Made by a program: the position numbers and the translations under genes. From Inonotus obliquus (lineage: Eukaryota; Basidiomycota; Agaricomycetes; Hymenochaetales; Hymenochaetaceae): a stretch of 64,000 bases of DNA. Positions 36,311 through 48,959 of this stretch are shown here, piece by piece (position 1 is the stretch's first letter; the number at the start of each line of letters is the position of its first letter). The stretch spans positions 1,518,911-1,582,910 of the forward strand of contig JAJHTX010000013.1 in assembly GCA_032164295.1 (NCBI GenBank), written 5' to 3'. Below the pieces are notes generated by a model. It worked only from the letters and a program-made list of their open reading frames with translations, had not been told where the DNA came from and ran no database searches.

Positions 36311-39300
36311 TGAAGAGAACTACGTGTGGCTGAGCTCGGTATCGAGCCTGGTATCCCATTCTACACTTATCTCATGCTTGTTACGACGTACTTTTCACAA
36401 GCATTTGCTGATCCCTTTTTTCCTTTTTTGTCATCCATTCTTTAATCTTCCGACATTGTGCCTCGAACTCATGACCTCCCACTCCTTTTTCCTCTTACAT
36501 AAAAGACTGAACCGCCGACTGACACTGGTTGGTCTGTGCACCATCTTTGACATTGGTCTGTGCATACTCAATGTCGTAGATAGTTCCACAGTCTCAAATA
36601 GTATAAAAGGAGTAGGGAGTTCATCATAGCCACCTTGGCTTTGGTATTCTCTCCATCTCCCAGTGTTAAGTCATCTGATGTGTGCTGTCCTTTTAAGGGG
36701 GCGTAGCCCATCTCAACACTGTGCATCGTAAGTGCAGTAAAGCCGTGGAGACAGGGTTAATTGTCTGGCTCACCTCTACCGATGTTGATGCATACTGCAT
36801 CTGGTATTGCCGCGCGTTCCTTGTGCTTTCGGCTTTGCCTGTAGCCTCTGTATCTTTGATGTCAGGTTCCTCTCATGCTCACTCTTGCGTAGACCTAGTG
36901 GTGAACGACAAGACTCCGTCACCCCCCGTTACTAGCTGCTTCTGTCTCTTACGCATATCCTCTGATCGTCCTCTAGTCTAGTTTCCTAGTACGACAATGC
37001 ACCTTTGATTAACCTCGTGGGAGAAGTGCTCAAGTGCCGACTGTGAGTACAATCCTGTTGACGAGTTGTCTAGGTGTCTTGGTGTGCCCTTCCGTCTGTT
37101 AGCCTTTGTGCATTGTTGGTATCCTCACTGGTACCTTTGATGGTGTACGACACAGTAGTGGAGTTCTCGTGTGCTGTTTCGCTGATGATGGCGAACAATG
37201 AATGTCTCGGCCTTCGGACCGAGCGTGCTGGCTTCCCCTTACGTTGGAGACGTTGTTCAGTGATAAGGTTTATTACCCAGGCTCGGTAGCAGTAATGTCG
37301 ACCGTGTAAATCTGATAAGTCCTCCTCCTTTCGCCTTCCTCCCCTTCTGATCGTAACATTGTAAGTGATCTAGGGAGTTGTGCCAAGCCTTCACAGGTGA
37401 GGACTACTCCTTAGTGATATAATGTTGGGGTCGCCCCTATACCGATGTCCGGCTCTTCGCTAGATGTCATTTTCAATGCAGAGCTGTTACTGTATCACAA
37501 ACAGGGTTTGACGAGGAGTACCTTACTCGTCATCAGAGTGCTCGCCGATGAGACTCTATTATGTGTGCCTTGAAGCGCCCAGTGTACAGGCATGGGGAGC
37601 AGAGATGCACTGTATTACAAACATCGGTGTGAGGGAATTATCGCTAGCTCTCAATGTAGTCTGCTGGGGAGTGTTGTGAAGTAGACACACCAGTAGCACT
37701 CTGGGATATTAAAGTGCATACATCTTTGTTGACAACGTTGGTGCCAGTCTCGCGGTTGGGTGGTTTAACCATCTGATCCAATGGCTGAGGGATGTGCCTG
37801 AGATAGGACGTCATGGTGTATTGTGGATGACAGGGTGTAGTTCCTCATCTGAGGTTGCAGAGTTGCACTGCGTAACAAATGACGTCGTGACGTATGGACG
37901 TTAGCATGTCTCCTCGATGTCCTCCTTGTAGGATAGACTGGTGGGTGGTTGTGTAGTAGACGTACCTGAGTCGTACAGGGTTATTAAATGAAGTTACCGA
38001 GGATGTGCCTTACCTTGCGCGTCATCTTCCTTCAACGGTGTATCTCCTTGGTTTAGGGATTACATCTCTAGGCCTTGTACTCTGGAACATACGTGCTAAG
38101 GGTGTGAGAACCCCTGGGCCATTGTCATCATTCCTCCGACGTATCATGTGGATACCATCCCTTTCTAACTTTCGATGCCCTCTTGGTTAGTAGTAGTGGT
38201 TTGACTATTGCTCACCTTCTCCTCTTGTCTTCTTGACGACTGTATTGTAAGAACACTTTTCCTTTTCTGTCTTTTCTTATTTTTCATATTCCATTATATT
38301 ACTAAGTTCCTTTCATTACTAATACCTTATGACTCCCTCCGCCCCATCCCGATACATTACTAATTCCGCATTACTAATTCCGCCCCAACCTGATGATGCT
38401 TATTCACCCTTACTCATTCTTGCTGACTCGTTGGGCCCCATTGTTTGTTTGGTTATATATATATTGTTATGCTGCTGCGCAGCACCTTCTTAGAGTAATA
38501 CCTTCCCACGTCTCATGAGTATATAAGTAGATAGACCTTGTCTCGTCTTCCCCACTTGACTCTTCTACTTACCACCACGACGTCTTAGGTATTCCTCTCT
38601 TGTACTTACTTAGTTTATTCAATCTACTTACCACCACAATGTCTTAGTCGTATACTGTTCCTAGACGTGTGCAATACTCAAGGTCATCCACCTTAGACGT
38701 ACGTCACCGACGACTGTGTACTCCCCCTCAAGACGCAGTAGAGGTTGTTCCCAGACGACCTTCGTGAGAACAGGCCTCGAGCGTGCACCGCCACCTCGTC
38801 CGTCCTAACATGTATCGATTCTTGCCTTCCTCTCGTCCTCCTTGATATCATCTCCTCTGTCATTTTTGAGAACCTCCTCCTACCCCCTGGATGAGGTTAT
38901 GTGGTTAGTTATCATGTGACCTCGTACATCCTCCCCACATGACACGACTTGGCCCCCTGTACCGAGGTAAGTTCGAGGTAAGTTAAGGCTATTCCAGTTT
39001 ACGCCTTAACAATGCTACGGTACGGTCCCATCTACACACCTAGAGAAACTGTTGGTCCCATTTCTCAAAGTACTGAATGCCGAGAGTACCGGTACCGAGC
39101 GCCAAGAAACCCGGTACCGAGAATACTGAGAGTACCGAGTGCTGAGAAACCCGATACCGAGACAAATTGACAATTCAACATGCTCTCATGACATGGATCG
39201 GACGTCTCCCTCTCTGGTATTCGTTTCTGATGGTTGGCTTATACATGCCGGTTCTTTGGGGAAGCTCAGGGTCGGTATCCGTTAAGATTTTCAGGTCCAG

Positions 39301-41238
39301 TACCACTAGGAACACGTCGGTATCAATCGGCAGGGGTTTGAATCTCTTGTTCTGAGGACTTTTCATCCAGAGGTACTATATACTACGTTTTCATTCGTAT
39401 CTTGTCCTCCCTAACCCTTTCTTGTTGTCCCCCTGATGGCTCCACCGTATTCATTCTTCTTGTGACAATTTTCTTCAGACTTTTCTTTGTTTTGATCTTC
39501 CTTTTCTACTTTCTCCTTTTGGAATTATGAGCTGACTATGGTATAGTAGTATAAATATCTCCTCCTGTACGTAGTAGCTCTCCAGGTAATCTTAGGAGCT
39601 AGCCTCTAGCGTGAGGGCTCAGGTTTCCTCACTCTCTTCTCAGTTCCGTCTCAGCCTCATCTCGATTTCCGTCCCAGTCTCATCCCAGTTCTGTCTCAAG
39701 TGAACCTTCAGAGTTAGTCTCCCGTGCGAGGGCTCAGGTTTACTTCCCAGCACAGTCGACACCTTCATCCACCAGTCTCCCCCATTCAGTCCCTTACTAT
39801 ACCACACCGTGCTAGTTGTTTTCTTGCAGTACCGACCTTTTGTTATCCTTCGTATTCTGCACATCTACCTTTTGTTTCTGTACTAAGCTTTTGTTTTACA
39901 ACATTTCTTCACATACCGATAAATGTGCGAGATCGCATCCAGTACCGAAATACCGAGATGAGGGGTGTATGGTTTTAAGTGGGGGAGGGCTAATACGTGC
40001 CGGTACTTAACCAGTACAGTCACGGTACTTGTTGTCTATGAAAAGGGGGAGTTAATGGATAGGCTGGAAGCAAAGAGTATGTGATTCTGGTATGAAAAGG
40101 ACAGGTCAGAACGTGGGAAAAACTTCGGTACAGGTCAGTATGAAGGAGAACATAGTAAAACAAGAGTCTAATACCGTGGGAAAAACCTCAGTACAGGTCG
40201 GTACAGAAAGAAAGGGGTCGGTACGTGGAGAAAAGTTGTCAAGCACAAAGGTCAGTACAGAAATGAAATGGTGATGTGCAGAATACAAAGGATAACAAAA
40301 GGTCGGTACTGTGGGAAAAACGTCGGTACAGGTCGGTACTGCAAGAAAACAACTAGCACAGGATAGTATAGCAAGAAACAGACTGGGGGAGGCTGGTGGA
40401 TGAAGGTGTCGACTGGACTGGGAAGCAAACCTGAGCCCTCACACGGAAGGCTAACTTCTGAGGTTTACTTGAGGCAGGACTGGGATGGGACCGGGATGGA
40501 ACTCAAGATGAGACTGAGATGGAACTGAGAAGGGGGTGAGGAAACCCGAGCCCTCACACTAGAGGCTAGCTCCTAAGATTACCTGGAGAGCTACTACGTA
40601 CAGGAGGAGATATTTATACTACTGTACCGTAGTTAGCTCATAAGTCCAAAAGGAGAAAGTAGAAAGGAAGATCAAAACAAAGAAAAGTCTGAAGAAAAAT
40701 GTAACAAGGAAAGTGAACATTGCAGTGCCATCAGGGGGACAACAAGAAAGGGTTAGGGAGGACAAGATACCAATGAAAACGTAGCATATAGTATCCCTGG
40801 ATAAAAAGTCCTCAGGACAAGAGATTTGAGCGCCTGCCGATCGATACCGAAGCATTTCTGGTGGTACCGGACCTGAAAACCTTAACGGATACTGACCCTG
40901 AGCTTTCCCAAAGAACCGGCATGCATAGTCCAACCATCAGGAATGAATGCCAGAGAGGGAGACGTCCGATCCATGTTATGAGAGCATGTTGAATTGTCAA
41001 TTTGTCTCAGTACCGGGTTTCTCGGCACTCGGTACTCTCGGTATTCTCGGTACCGTGTTTCTTGGCGCTCGGTACCGGTACTCTTGGCATTTGGTATCTT
41101 GAGAAATGGGACCGACAGTTTCTCTAGGGGTGCTGGTAGATACTGGAAGGTGTAGATGGGACTGTACCGTAGCATGAGGTAAGCGTAGAATGGGATACCA
41201 GGCTCGATACCGAGCTCAGCTGCACGTAGTTCTCTTCA
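36311..41238. repeat. Nested inverted-repeat structure, possible fold-back element
   Basis: The 68 bp at 36311-36378 are repeated inverted at 41171-41238 (core GGTATCGAGCCTGGTATCCC). Inside, a much longer inverted repeat has its left arm at about 39012-39925 and its right arm at about 40208-41174; matching blocks include the ORF pair at 39167-39355 (+) and 40812-41000 (-), both encoding variants of the same short peptide (MTIQHAL), and the sequence around TAGCTCTCCAGGTAATCTTA. The loop is about 280 bp. Both arms are full of short GGTACCG/GGTACTG motifs. The 2.6 kb at 36379-39011 is not part of the palindrome and has no ORF of note. No transposase seen. A large fold-back element with a secondary insertion is one reading. 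Confidence 0.7.
36379..39011. other. 2.6 kb without recognisable genes inside the inverted-repeat block
   Basis: Only short ORFs. Repeated imperfect phrases such as TGTATCACAAACA, TGTATTACAAACA and TGCGTAACAAA at about 37490, 37610 and 37870 suggest decayed tandem or internal duplication. Composition is pyrimidine-rich near 38270-38600. Probably repetitive DNA. Confidence 0.4.
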
Positions 41239-41453
41239 CTGGTCCCGTTCATTCAAGTACCGACCTGTACCGACATTTTTCCTATGGTACCGACCCTCTT
41301 GATTCTAGACAAGAACACATTCCCCCCAACATCTAGCTGGTCCAGCACCTCTTTCTATTATTCCTTTGACTCCTCTTACATCCCCCTACTACAGACAACA
41401 AGTACCATGAGCGTACTGGATAAGTACTGCCTCATTTGGCCCTCCCCATTTTC

Positions 41454-44040
41454 TTATACCATACACCTCTTAACCGGTACCTTCGGTACCAGCCGTGTTC
41501 TTGCACATTTAACGTCATCGTGGGAATTGATTAATCCACTAGTTTCCAATTCAGTGTATATGTATCTGACCATGGCTTTGTCTTCTGAAACTAGTGAATC
41601 TCCACTCCTCCCCCACTTGTCAGATAGCGACACAATACTGTAGACGGCATCTGAAAGGATGTGCAGGGCCTTGCCAATCACTTCTGGATGCGACTTAGTT
41701 GCCACCTCTCGTAACTTCTGTACAAGCACTCTCAGAAAATGAGAAAGAAAAAAACTGCTGAAGTCGCCCACCTTGTTCAAAAAAGTCTCCACTACATCTA
41801 AATCGCTAAGTGGAAAGGTAGTCTTCCGTAGCTCTTCTAAGAAAGCTCCTTTGAGGCCACACTCGTCCACTCGCATCTCTGGGACCTCATGCTGATTGTT
41901 GAGAAAGTTGATTATTATCACTTCCGAGTCTTCTATCCCTTGTACTGTTCCTTGATACAATGTCTCAGAAGTTTCTGACACAGTTGGGTGGGTCCACGTC
42001 CTGTCACCTGCTTTACATGTTAGCAAAGGTCAGTTATTGTTGTGAAGAATGGCAGTGCGATATCACCTGACTGAGCTAATGCCACCTGAAGCATATTGTT
42101 CAAGGCCACAGCTAGGTGGGGCTTGTCAGCATTTTCTCGAGCTCAGGAAAGGAAAATACACTGTCGATGCTTACAGGAGAGTGCTGTAGGAGGTGTGGAA
42201 ATCATGGGGCGACATGGCAAAAGAGTGTTGAGGAGTTGTCTCATCTGGTCATTTGGCAGGGCACTGATATATACTGAAACACCCCACGTCTTAGTCAACT
42301 TTCTCATGCTGTTTCCAATTGGGAACCCTCTAGGACCATCTGGGCTATCTATGTACTGGCCTGAATTTTTATTTCCCAATTTTTCCCAATTTTTCATGAG
42401 TCACAGTACAAATAAACTTATATTTCTTTTTCTTGCCTTTATCTACTGGGCCTGCCATCTGCTGAGGTCTACCAGCTCTCTGGCCCATTACCAGTAAGCT
42501 CATCTATCCTGTCCATCATCTGATGGTCGACTACTTCCCATCTGGTTGGAGGGAGCTGCTCTGCCTCTGCCTCCACCTCTGCCTCCACCTTTGCCTCTGC
42601 CTCTGCCTCTGCCTCTGCCTCTGTCTCCGAATCTGTCTCGAGGGGCAACAGAAACTGACAGCAGTATATTCTTGTTATCTGTTTGCCTAGTCCGCCGAGG
42701 CAGTTCTCCAGATTGCTCCCTTATGGGGACTAATGCCACTGGCAGAGTTGACGGGGCGGAAGCACGCTGGGAAACTACGGCAGAAGGACAGAATGAGTGG
42801 TATCGGGAGAAGTGTCGTGTTGCAGGGGTCAAACTGGTTAATATAATGGGCCTCAGACCACCACGAATCCTGAATTTGGAGGGGTCGAGAGGTCCTTGAG
42901 GGATTTTCTTTTTGCCACACATCATGAGATTATGACAACAACTCCAGTCAACCTTCTGGAGATTGCTCAGGAAATTTGGTTTTTCAATGCTTTGTTTCTG
43001 TGCCATTCGGTCAAAGGATCACATGTATTGAGGTACGAATCGCTTGGGCTCCCGATGGGCCGCAGTAGATGCTTTTCTGTGAAACTGACTCCTGAATATC
43101 TGATGCTCTGCCCCCTGAAGATCGGCTTCAGTTGGAAATACTTTTAGAACATTTCCCACATGGAGCAGGCACCACTTCACATCTTTCATCAATTCCTTGT
43201 TTGTTGCCCACTCTTGAGATTGGGCTTGTAGTTCTTTTGTCTCGTTAAATGTCTTCTTCCGTTTCTCCCAAGAATCTCGATATAGCCAGTCTCCAATAAG
43301 TCCTAAGAACATCAGCTCTAAACCGTTTGAGTTTGCTGCGACCATCCGTCATGGCATTGTCGAAGGACAAAAAGCCAAGTACTTCGAGGAGAAGGTCTGA
43401 TTCGAATTTTAGGTCTTCAGTGACAACCTTGTAAAGCTCTATTTTTTGCTGGTCAAGCGCAGGGTCAGCAATGTTAAAGCTTTGTTGACCCATATTGTCT
43501 ATTTTCTTAGATTTGAAAGTCAGTTCCATTGTAATTAAGAGTGCACTGTTGAACAACAACAAGAATACGTGGTCCAAAGTGGATTGCATATTTATCCCAT
43601 TATCTAGAGCAATCAACTATAGATTTCAGATGAGAGGAGTTTCTAGCATATAATAATACCATTCACCTCCTCTGCTTGTTGCCACCTTTCGTGGAGTAAC
43701 TCTCTCGACTCCAGAGCACTTAGGATTAGCTCCTTTTGATTAGCAGGACTACTCTCCATTACTTCTTTGTTCTCTTCTACCATTTCCAGAAGTTTTAAGA
43801 GGGCATCGAATTATGCACCTGAGACAATGTTAGCTTGTATATGCGGAAAATAATTAACCTCACTAGTGAATTTTACAATCACATTGCCATCTGTTGAAAG
43901 TGATCAACTTTATCTGAAGAATAAATGAACAATGTATGTACTTACTAGGATCAGAGGAGGGTCCTGAAGGTACATCGGGAATACTAGGACGGGAGGAGGG
44001 TCCTGAAGGCGTGTTGGGCATCATCATGGAGGACATGGTA
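41454..44040 (-). pseudogene. Decayed multi-exon ORF of unknown family, possibly repeat-derived
   Basis: Several long minus-strand frames line up in order. About 44037-43947 gives MPNTPSGPSSRPSIPDVPSG. About 43820-43670 gives a helical region (LLKLLEMVEENKEVMESS) after an in-frame TAA. 43616-43245 and 43345-43019 overlap in different frames and look like one exon broken by a frameshift. 43006-42500 ends in an RGG-like segment (GRGRGRGRGRGKGGGRGG). 42026-41454 is an intact 190-codon frame (SEVIIINFLNNQHEVPEM, KVGDFSSFFLSHFLRVL). GT-AG sites of the right spacing join some of them. Frame changes and stops make an intact gene unlikely. I recognise no domain. Position within a repeat-rich block suggests an unclassified transposon or expanded gene family. 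Confidence 0.4.
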
Positions 44041-44377
44041 AAGGGTAGAACGAGAAGGTACAAGATGCTGACGTTTAGACAGCAACCTTATTTAAGTTCA
44101 ATCTCTCCCATGGCTCACATAATCTGTGACTGACAGACTTCATAAAGCTCCTCATCTTCTCATCCACATGTGCAACCGGATCTGAGAATAGAACCTTATA
44201 ACAGCACCTGATCGACCTATTCCTCCTACGAGTGTGAGTATTCACTGGGCTGTCTTCACCTCTAATGTGTTAGTATCAAGAAGTTGTTGACGGAGAACCC
44301 GGACCTGCTGCCTACACCCTTATCAACATGATTCGTATTTGGCTGCATCAGTCCACCAGCCACAAGTAACCTGAGAC

Positions 44378-44668
44378 CTAGAAATCAGTGGGCACGAGAA
44401 AGAGACGTACTAGGAGCCAGGCATGATCTGCATAATGGTTTGCAGTGTAATTCAGATGCTTGCCATTGTATTGAACAAAGCAGACTTGCTCTAGATGTGC
44501 GGAATAAGACATATTTCTTTTGATCTCTTGAATGAACGATCTAAGTACATCCTTCCAATCAACTCTTTCTGGCTGAGCAGTGCTGATTGGTTTTATTGCA
44601 TCCCCTGTTGTGATGCTAGAGTGCTTTGGGCCTTTCTGAACAGGGTGAAAGGAATGTAGTTCACTCAT
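44378..44668 (-). pseudogene. Short ORF remnant downstream of the LTR-interrupted ORF
   Basis: A 96-codon minus-strand frame (SFIQEIKRNMSYSAHLEQV, HYADHAWLLVRLFLV) overlaps the end of the ORF that the LTR element interrupts and is in a different frame. It may be the next part of the same decayed gene after a frameshift or splice. No domain recognised. Confidence 0.3.
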
Positions 44669-44897
44669 CGGTGGACAGGAACCGAGGGATAGGTAACAAT
44701 AGCATTCACTGCTTCATCATTCATGTTCATTAAAACAATCTTACAAGCAACATTCTCCTTGCATTGTTTCTTCTTTTGGTCTTGCACGTACTCCTTAACA
44801 CTTTGCGCAAGTTCGTCAAGATCTGCGTTGGAGTCAAGGTAACGCGGTGGCACCTTCTGCCCAACTCTCTTGAACCATGGAGCAGTATAGCCCAGTA
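44665..44897 (-). pseudogene. 3' part of an ORF split by the LTR retrotransposon
   Basis: Minus-strand frame reading VLGYTAPWFKRVGQKVPPR, DELAQSVKEYVQDQKKKQ and ending TYPSVPVHR at the stop at 44665. It is in frame with the segment at 51385-51858 when the LTR element and one copy of the CAGTA duplication are disregarded. No known domain. Confidence 0.55.
44893..44897. repeat. Target-site duplication, left copy (CAGTA)
   Basis: CAGTA directly precedes the left LTR and is repeated at 51385-51389 directly after the right LTR. Confidence 0.93.
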
Positions 44898-45348
44898 TGT
44901 TACGCCTTGCACAGTCAGAGACGTCGATCAGAGGATCAGAGACGTCGACGAGCAAGAAGACGAGCTACCACTTAATCACAAGAGACCGGAGTCTGCGACG
45001 TAGGTGATAGTACTAGATTAGAACGTCTATCTAATATACAGGTATCATACGACTTACCTGCGACGTAGGTGATAGTACTAGAACAAGAGAGTGGGGAATC
45101 CCTAACTCTCTGATCCAGCCTTATATACACAGACGTCGCGGGAAAGCTTTACATAAACTGTACAGTATAAACAAAGACAAACAGAAACAAAGGAAAAAAG
45201 GGAATGGCGGGATAAAGTTGTTATAGATTGTGATTAGCTAAGCCAGTAGAGATTAAGTGAAAGAACGTGGTTAAAACGAAAGTAAACATGCATTGACGAA
45301 ATAGAAAGAAAGGCCGTATGAGGAAGAAAGGAAAAAGACGTCGTAACA
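44898..45348 (-). repeat. LTR, 3' copy (left)
   Basis: 451 bp, TG...CA, identical by eye to 50934-51384. An internal 22-bp direct repeat (GCGACGTAGGTGATAGTACT) occurs twice in each LTR. Confidence 0.95.
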
Positions 45349-45361
45349 TCACCCCCCCCTT
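45349..45361 (-). other. Polypurine tract
   Basis: On the minus strand AAGGGGGGGGTGA lies directly before the 3' LTR. The final TGA is also the stop codon of pol, so coding sequence runs right up to the LTR. Confidence 0.85.
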
Positions 45362-48300
45362 AAGGTTGGGCGACCCGACCAACCGTTGGTTCGATCCGGT
45401 TCGGTGTAATGGAAAATCGGTTTGAACGTTGAGAGACCTAAACGCGCGACGAGAACCCGAGGGGCCCCTGGATGTAGCTTGTAGAAATCGTCGATAGCCT
45501 CGTTAGAATTAGGGACGAGGTTATCGCGGGGTTCCCAGGTAGTTTCATCGTAGCCCTTCCAGCAAACGAGGAATTGAAGCTTTCCTCGATGTTCGCGCGA
45601 GTCTAGAATTTCTTCGACTTCGTACTCTTCCTCACCGTCGACGAGTTCTGGCGGAGGTGGAGGTGGCTTCTTCTGTCCTTCGAACGACGGCTCGACGTAC
45701 GGTTTAAGGAGTACTTCATTGAAGACGGGATGTACCTTTTTCCATGTCTTGGGCAGTTTAAGTTTGTACGCAGCTGCGCCAACCTTCTCCATAACGTCGA
45801 AAGGACCGTACCATTTGTCCGCGAATTTTCGAGTGGGTCTGACCGTTGTAACGTTTCGTCCGTCCAGCATAACCTTGTCTCCGACCTGATATTCGACGAC
45901 GTCGGTTGCCTGTCGATCGTGTGCTCTTTTCATTGCATCGTTTGCCTTTTCAAGGTTTTCTTTTGCTTGAGCGTGTGCCTCCTTGAGTTCTTTGGCAAAT
46001 TCCTCAGTTGACAGGTTGCTCGACGTCGTATGGATCGTTCCTGGGTTAAGGGGATTGAGGCCCGTATTGACGAAGAAAGGAGACATCTTTGTCGACGAAT
46101 GTTCCCGATTGTTGTAAGCGAACTCTGCAAGCGCTAGCCATTCAGACCAATCCGACTGTCGATGGTTAACGTACATCCTTAGGTACAGTTCGAGTTCTTG
46201 ATTAACTCGCTCTGTCTGTCCGTCAGTCTGAGGATGATAGGCCGTCGACGGATTTCCTTCGATATGAAGAAGCTTGTAAAGCTCTTTCATGAAGTCCGCA
46301 TCGAACTGGGGACCTCGGTCATGGACGATCTTTTTGGGGAGTCCGTGTAGCCTGAAGATATGGTCCCTGTAGAGCCTTGCCGTTCCTTGAGCCGTTATCT
46401 TCGTCGTCGTCGGAATCGCATGTATTTGCTTTGAAAACTTGTCGACGATGACGCAGATCGCGTTGTATCCATTTGACTCAGGGAGTTCACCGATGAAATC
46501 GACCGATATCGTTTGCCATGGACCTTCAGGGACGTCGTGCGGATGTAAAGTACGTCGTTTTGGTTGTCTAGACGGTTTAGTCCTTTGGCAAACGTCGCAA
46601 CCCTTGACGTACTTGACAACGTCTTGGATTAGTCCCGGCCACCAGAACTTCTGACCGATGGACCTCCAAGTCTTGGTCTGACCTGGGTGTCCTGCTAACG
46701 GCGAGTCGTGGTATTCCTTTAAGACTTCTTCGATCAATTCGATCGGTACGACAAGTCAGCCATCCACCCTGGGTTCCAGTCCTTCACCAGCATCCTTGAT
46801 CCGTTGTTCCAACATTGTCCGCGTCGTTTCCACGACAGCCCTAGCCTTAAACCATTCGTCCTTCAACAGCATCAGCCCCTGGTTGTCCTCCTTCCCTTCG
46901 TCGTAGTCGTACCGACGGGAGAGAGCGTCCGCCTTTGTCATGGTTGTACCTGGTTTGTGAACGAACGTGAGATCGAATTCCGACAAAAACAGGGACCAAC
47001 GAGCTTGTCGACGATTTAGATCTTGCGGCTTCCTAAAGTACGTTAGGTTCGCATGATCTGTCCAAAGCTCGACGGGGTGTTTAGCGCCTAGGAGGTATTG
47101 CCTCCATTCTGTCAGTGCTTGGACGACTGCGAGAAGTTCTTTGTCGTAGATCTGGTAATTTCGTTCGGCCGGCGACAACGTTTGGGACCTGTAGGCGATT
47201 ACCCTCCACACGTCATCCTGCTTCTGGAGTAAAACACCTCCAGTCGCAAAGTCTGACGCGTCGGTCTCTACTCGGAACGGGTCGTCGTCGTTTGGGATAG
47301 CTAGGACGGGAGCGCTGGTCAACCTTTGTTTGATTTCCTCAAAGGCTGCCTGCTCCTGTGGAGTCCATTCCCATGCGACGTCTCCGGTCAGACGAGTAAG
47401 CGGCTTGATGACAGCACTGTAACTTTTGACGAATCGTCGAAGCCAATTGCCGAGCCCCAGAAACTGTTGTAGTTGTTTCTTGTTCTTTGGGACTGGCCAT
47501 TCGGCGATGGCATCGATCTTTGCAGGGTCCATGCGTACCTCGCCATTACCGATGATATACCCGAGAAACTTCACCGTCGACACTTCGAACTCGCATTTCG
47601 TCGATTTTAGGTACAGCTTGTGCTCCCTCAGCACGCTGAGCACCTGTTTAACCATCCGTCGGTGTTCCTCGACATCTTCCGAGAAAATGAGGATGTCGTC
47701 GAGGTAAATGACAATCTTCCCTTGCCCGATCAGGTCTCTGAAGATGTGGTTGACGAACGTCTGGAAGGTTGCTGGGGCATTGCATAAGCCAAAGAACATG
47801 ACGGTGGGTTCGAAGAGTCCTTCGTTTGTTCTGAAAGCTGCCTTCCATTCGTCGCCTTCTCTGATACGGATATTGTAGTATCCCCATCTGACGTCGAGTT
47901 TCGAGATAACCTTAGCCGTTTTAACCTTGTCGACGAGTTCACCAATGAGCGGTAGAGGGTACTTGTTTTTAATCGTTCCTTCGTTGAGCTTCCTGTAGTC
48001 TTGGATAGCTCTTAACGAACCATCGGCCTTCTTGATGAAGAAGAAAGGGGATGCCATAGGAGATGACGATTCACGTATACGTCCTGACTTGAGATTTTCG
48101 TCGATGAAGGCGCGTAGTTCTTCGCGCTCCTTCACACTCAAGGGGTAGACCTTACAATTGGACGGTTTAAAGTCCGGTTTCAAGTCGATGACGTGGTCCC
48201 ACACTCTATGTTCGGGTAACCGTTCAAAGTTTTCTTCACTAAAGACATCGTAGTATTCCTTCAAGTACGGCAGTTCTGACGATGGCCGGCGCTGAGGAAT

Positions 48301-48867
48301 AACGTAGCGAGCCTTAGGAGCGTCGTATCGTTTACACGATGTCGGGCATTCGTTGAAATCAATTTGTCCTCGTTTCCAATCAATCGACGGGTTGTGTCGG
48401 CTTAACCACGAGTAGCCTAGGAACAGATTTGACGTTGAGATGGTAAGGACAGGTAGACGTATCCTTTCCTCATGATTCTCAATCCGAAGGTTAAGTTCGA
48501 CATATTGCGTCATTTTGCCTCCTTCGTTCGGTGTTCCATCGGCATTCATGACATTCGTCGCGATTGGAAGTTTCATCGTTGGAATTTGGTATCGTTCAAC
48601 GAAGCCAGCGTCGATATACGAGTCTGTACAACCTGAGTCTATCAACGCATGGGCATCTAACACTCTTCCATCATCTAGGATCATGTCGACATAGAGGTCC
48701 ATTTCGTCTCGAGCCTTTGCCGGGGTTTCTTTATTTATCTTTCGGACGACCGGGCCTTTGACGAGTTCGTCGAGGAGGAGCTCAAAGTCATCATTGTCGG
48801 ATTCATTTTCTTCAAACGGTTCACTTTCGATCTGATTTTTTAATTCGCCAATTTTATTTGCAGACAT
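45349..48867 (-). pseudogene. pol polyprotein (PR-RT-RNaseH-IN-chromodomain) with one in-frame stop
   Basis: A frame of 1,173 codons from the ATG at 48867 to the stop at the LTR border, interrupted only by a TGA at 46756-46758. Protease: AHALIDSGCTDSYID. Reverse transcriptase: SPFFFIKKADGSLRAIQDYR and the YLDD box (IVIYLDDILIF, about 47700). RNase H: VETDASDFATGGVLL. Integrase after the stop: HHCC zinc finger (EYHDSPLAGHPG ... GCDVCQRTK), catalytic core with SVDFIGELPES, VHDRGPQFDADF and YHPQTDGQTERVNQELE. Chromodomain near the end: YEVEEILDSREHRGK, FLVCWKGYDETTWEPRDNL. The stop lies between RNase H and integrase. The pol frame is open upstream of the ATG into the end of gag, in -1 relative to it, so translation may come from frameshifting rather than from this ATG. 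Confidence 0.93.
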
Positions 48868-48959
48868 CGCATTTAATAATTGTACATTTGGCGAATTATA
48901 ATTTACTGGGGATCGAAAAGAAGAGTTCGAGAAACCTAAGCCAGCGACACCGACGTCAT

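Noticed and set aside
42546..42899. Plus-strand Leu/Pro repeat ORF
   Set aside because: Shadow of the minus-strand Arg/Gly repeat.
45730..46011. Plus-strand ORF inside the retrotransposon
   Set aside because: Antisense to the integrase C-terminus.
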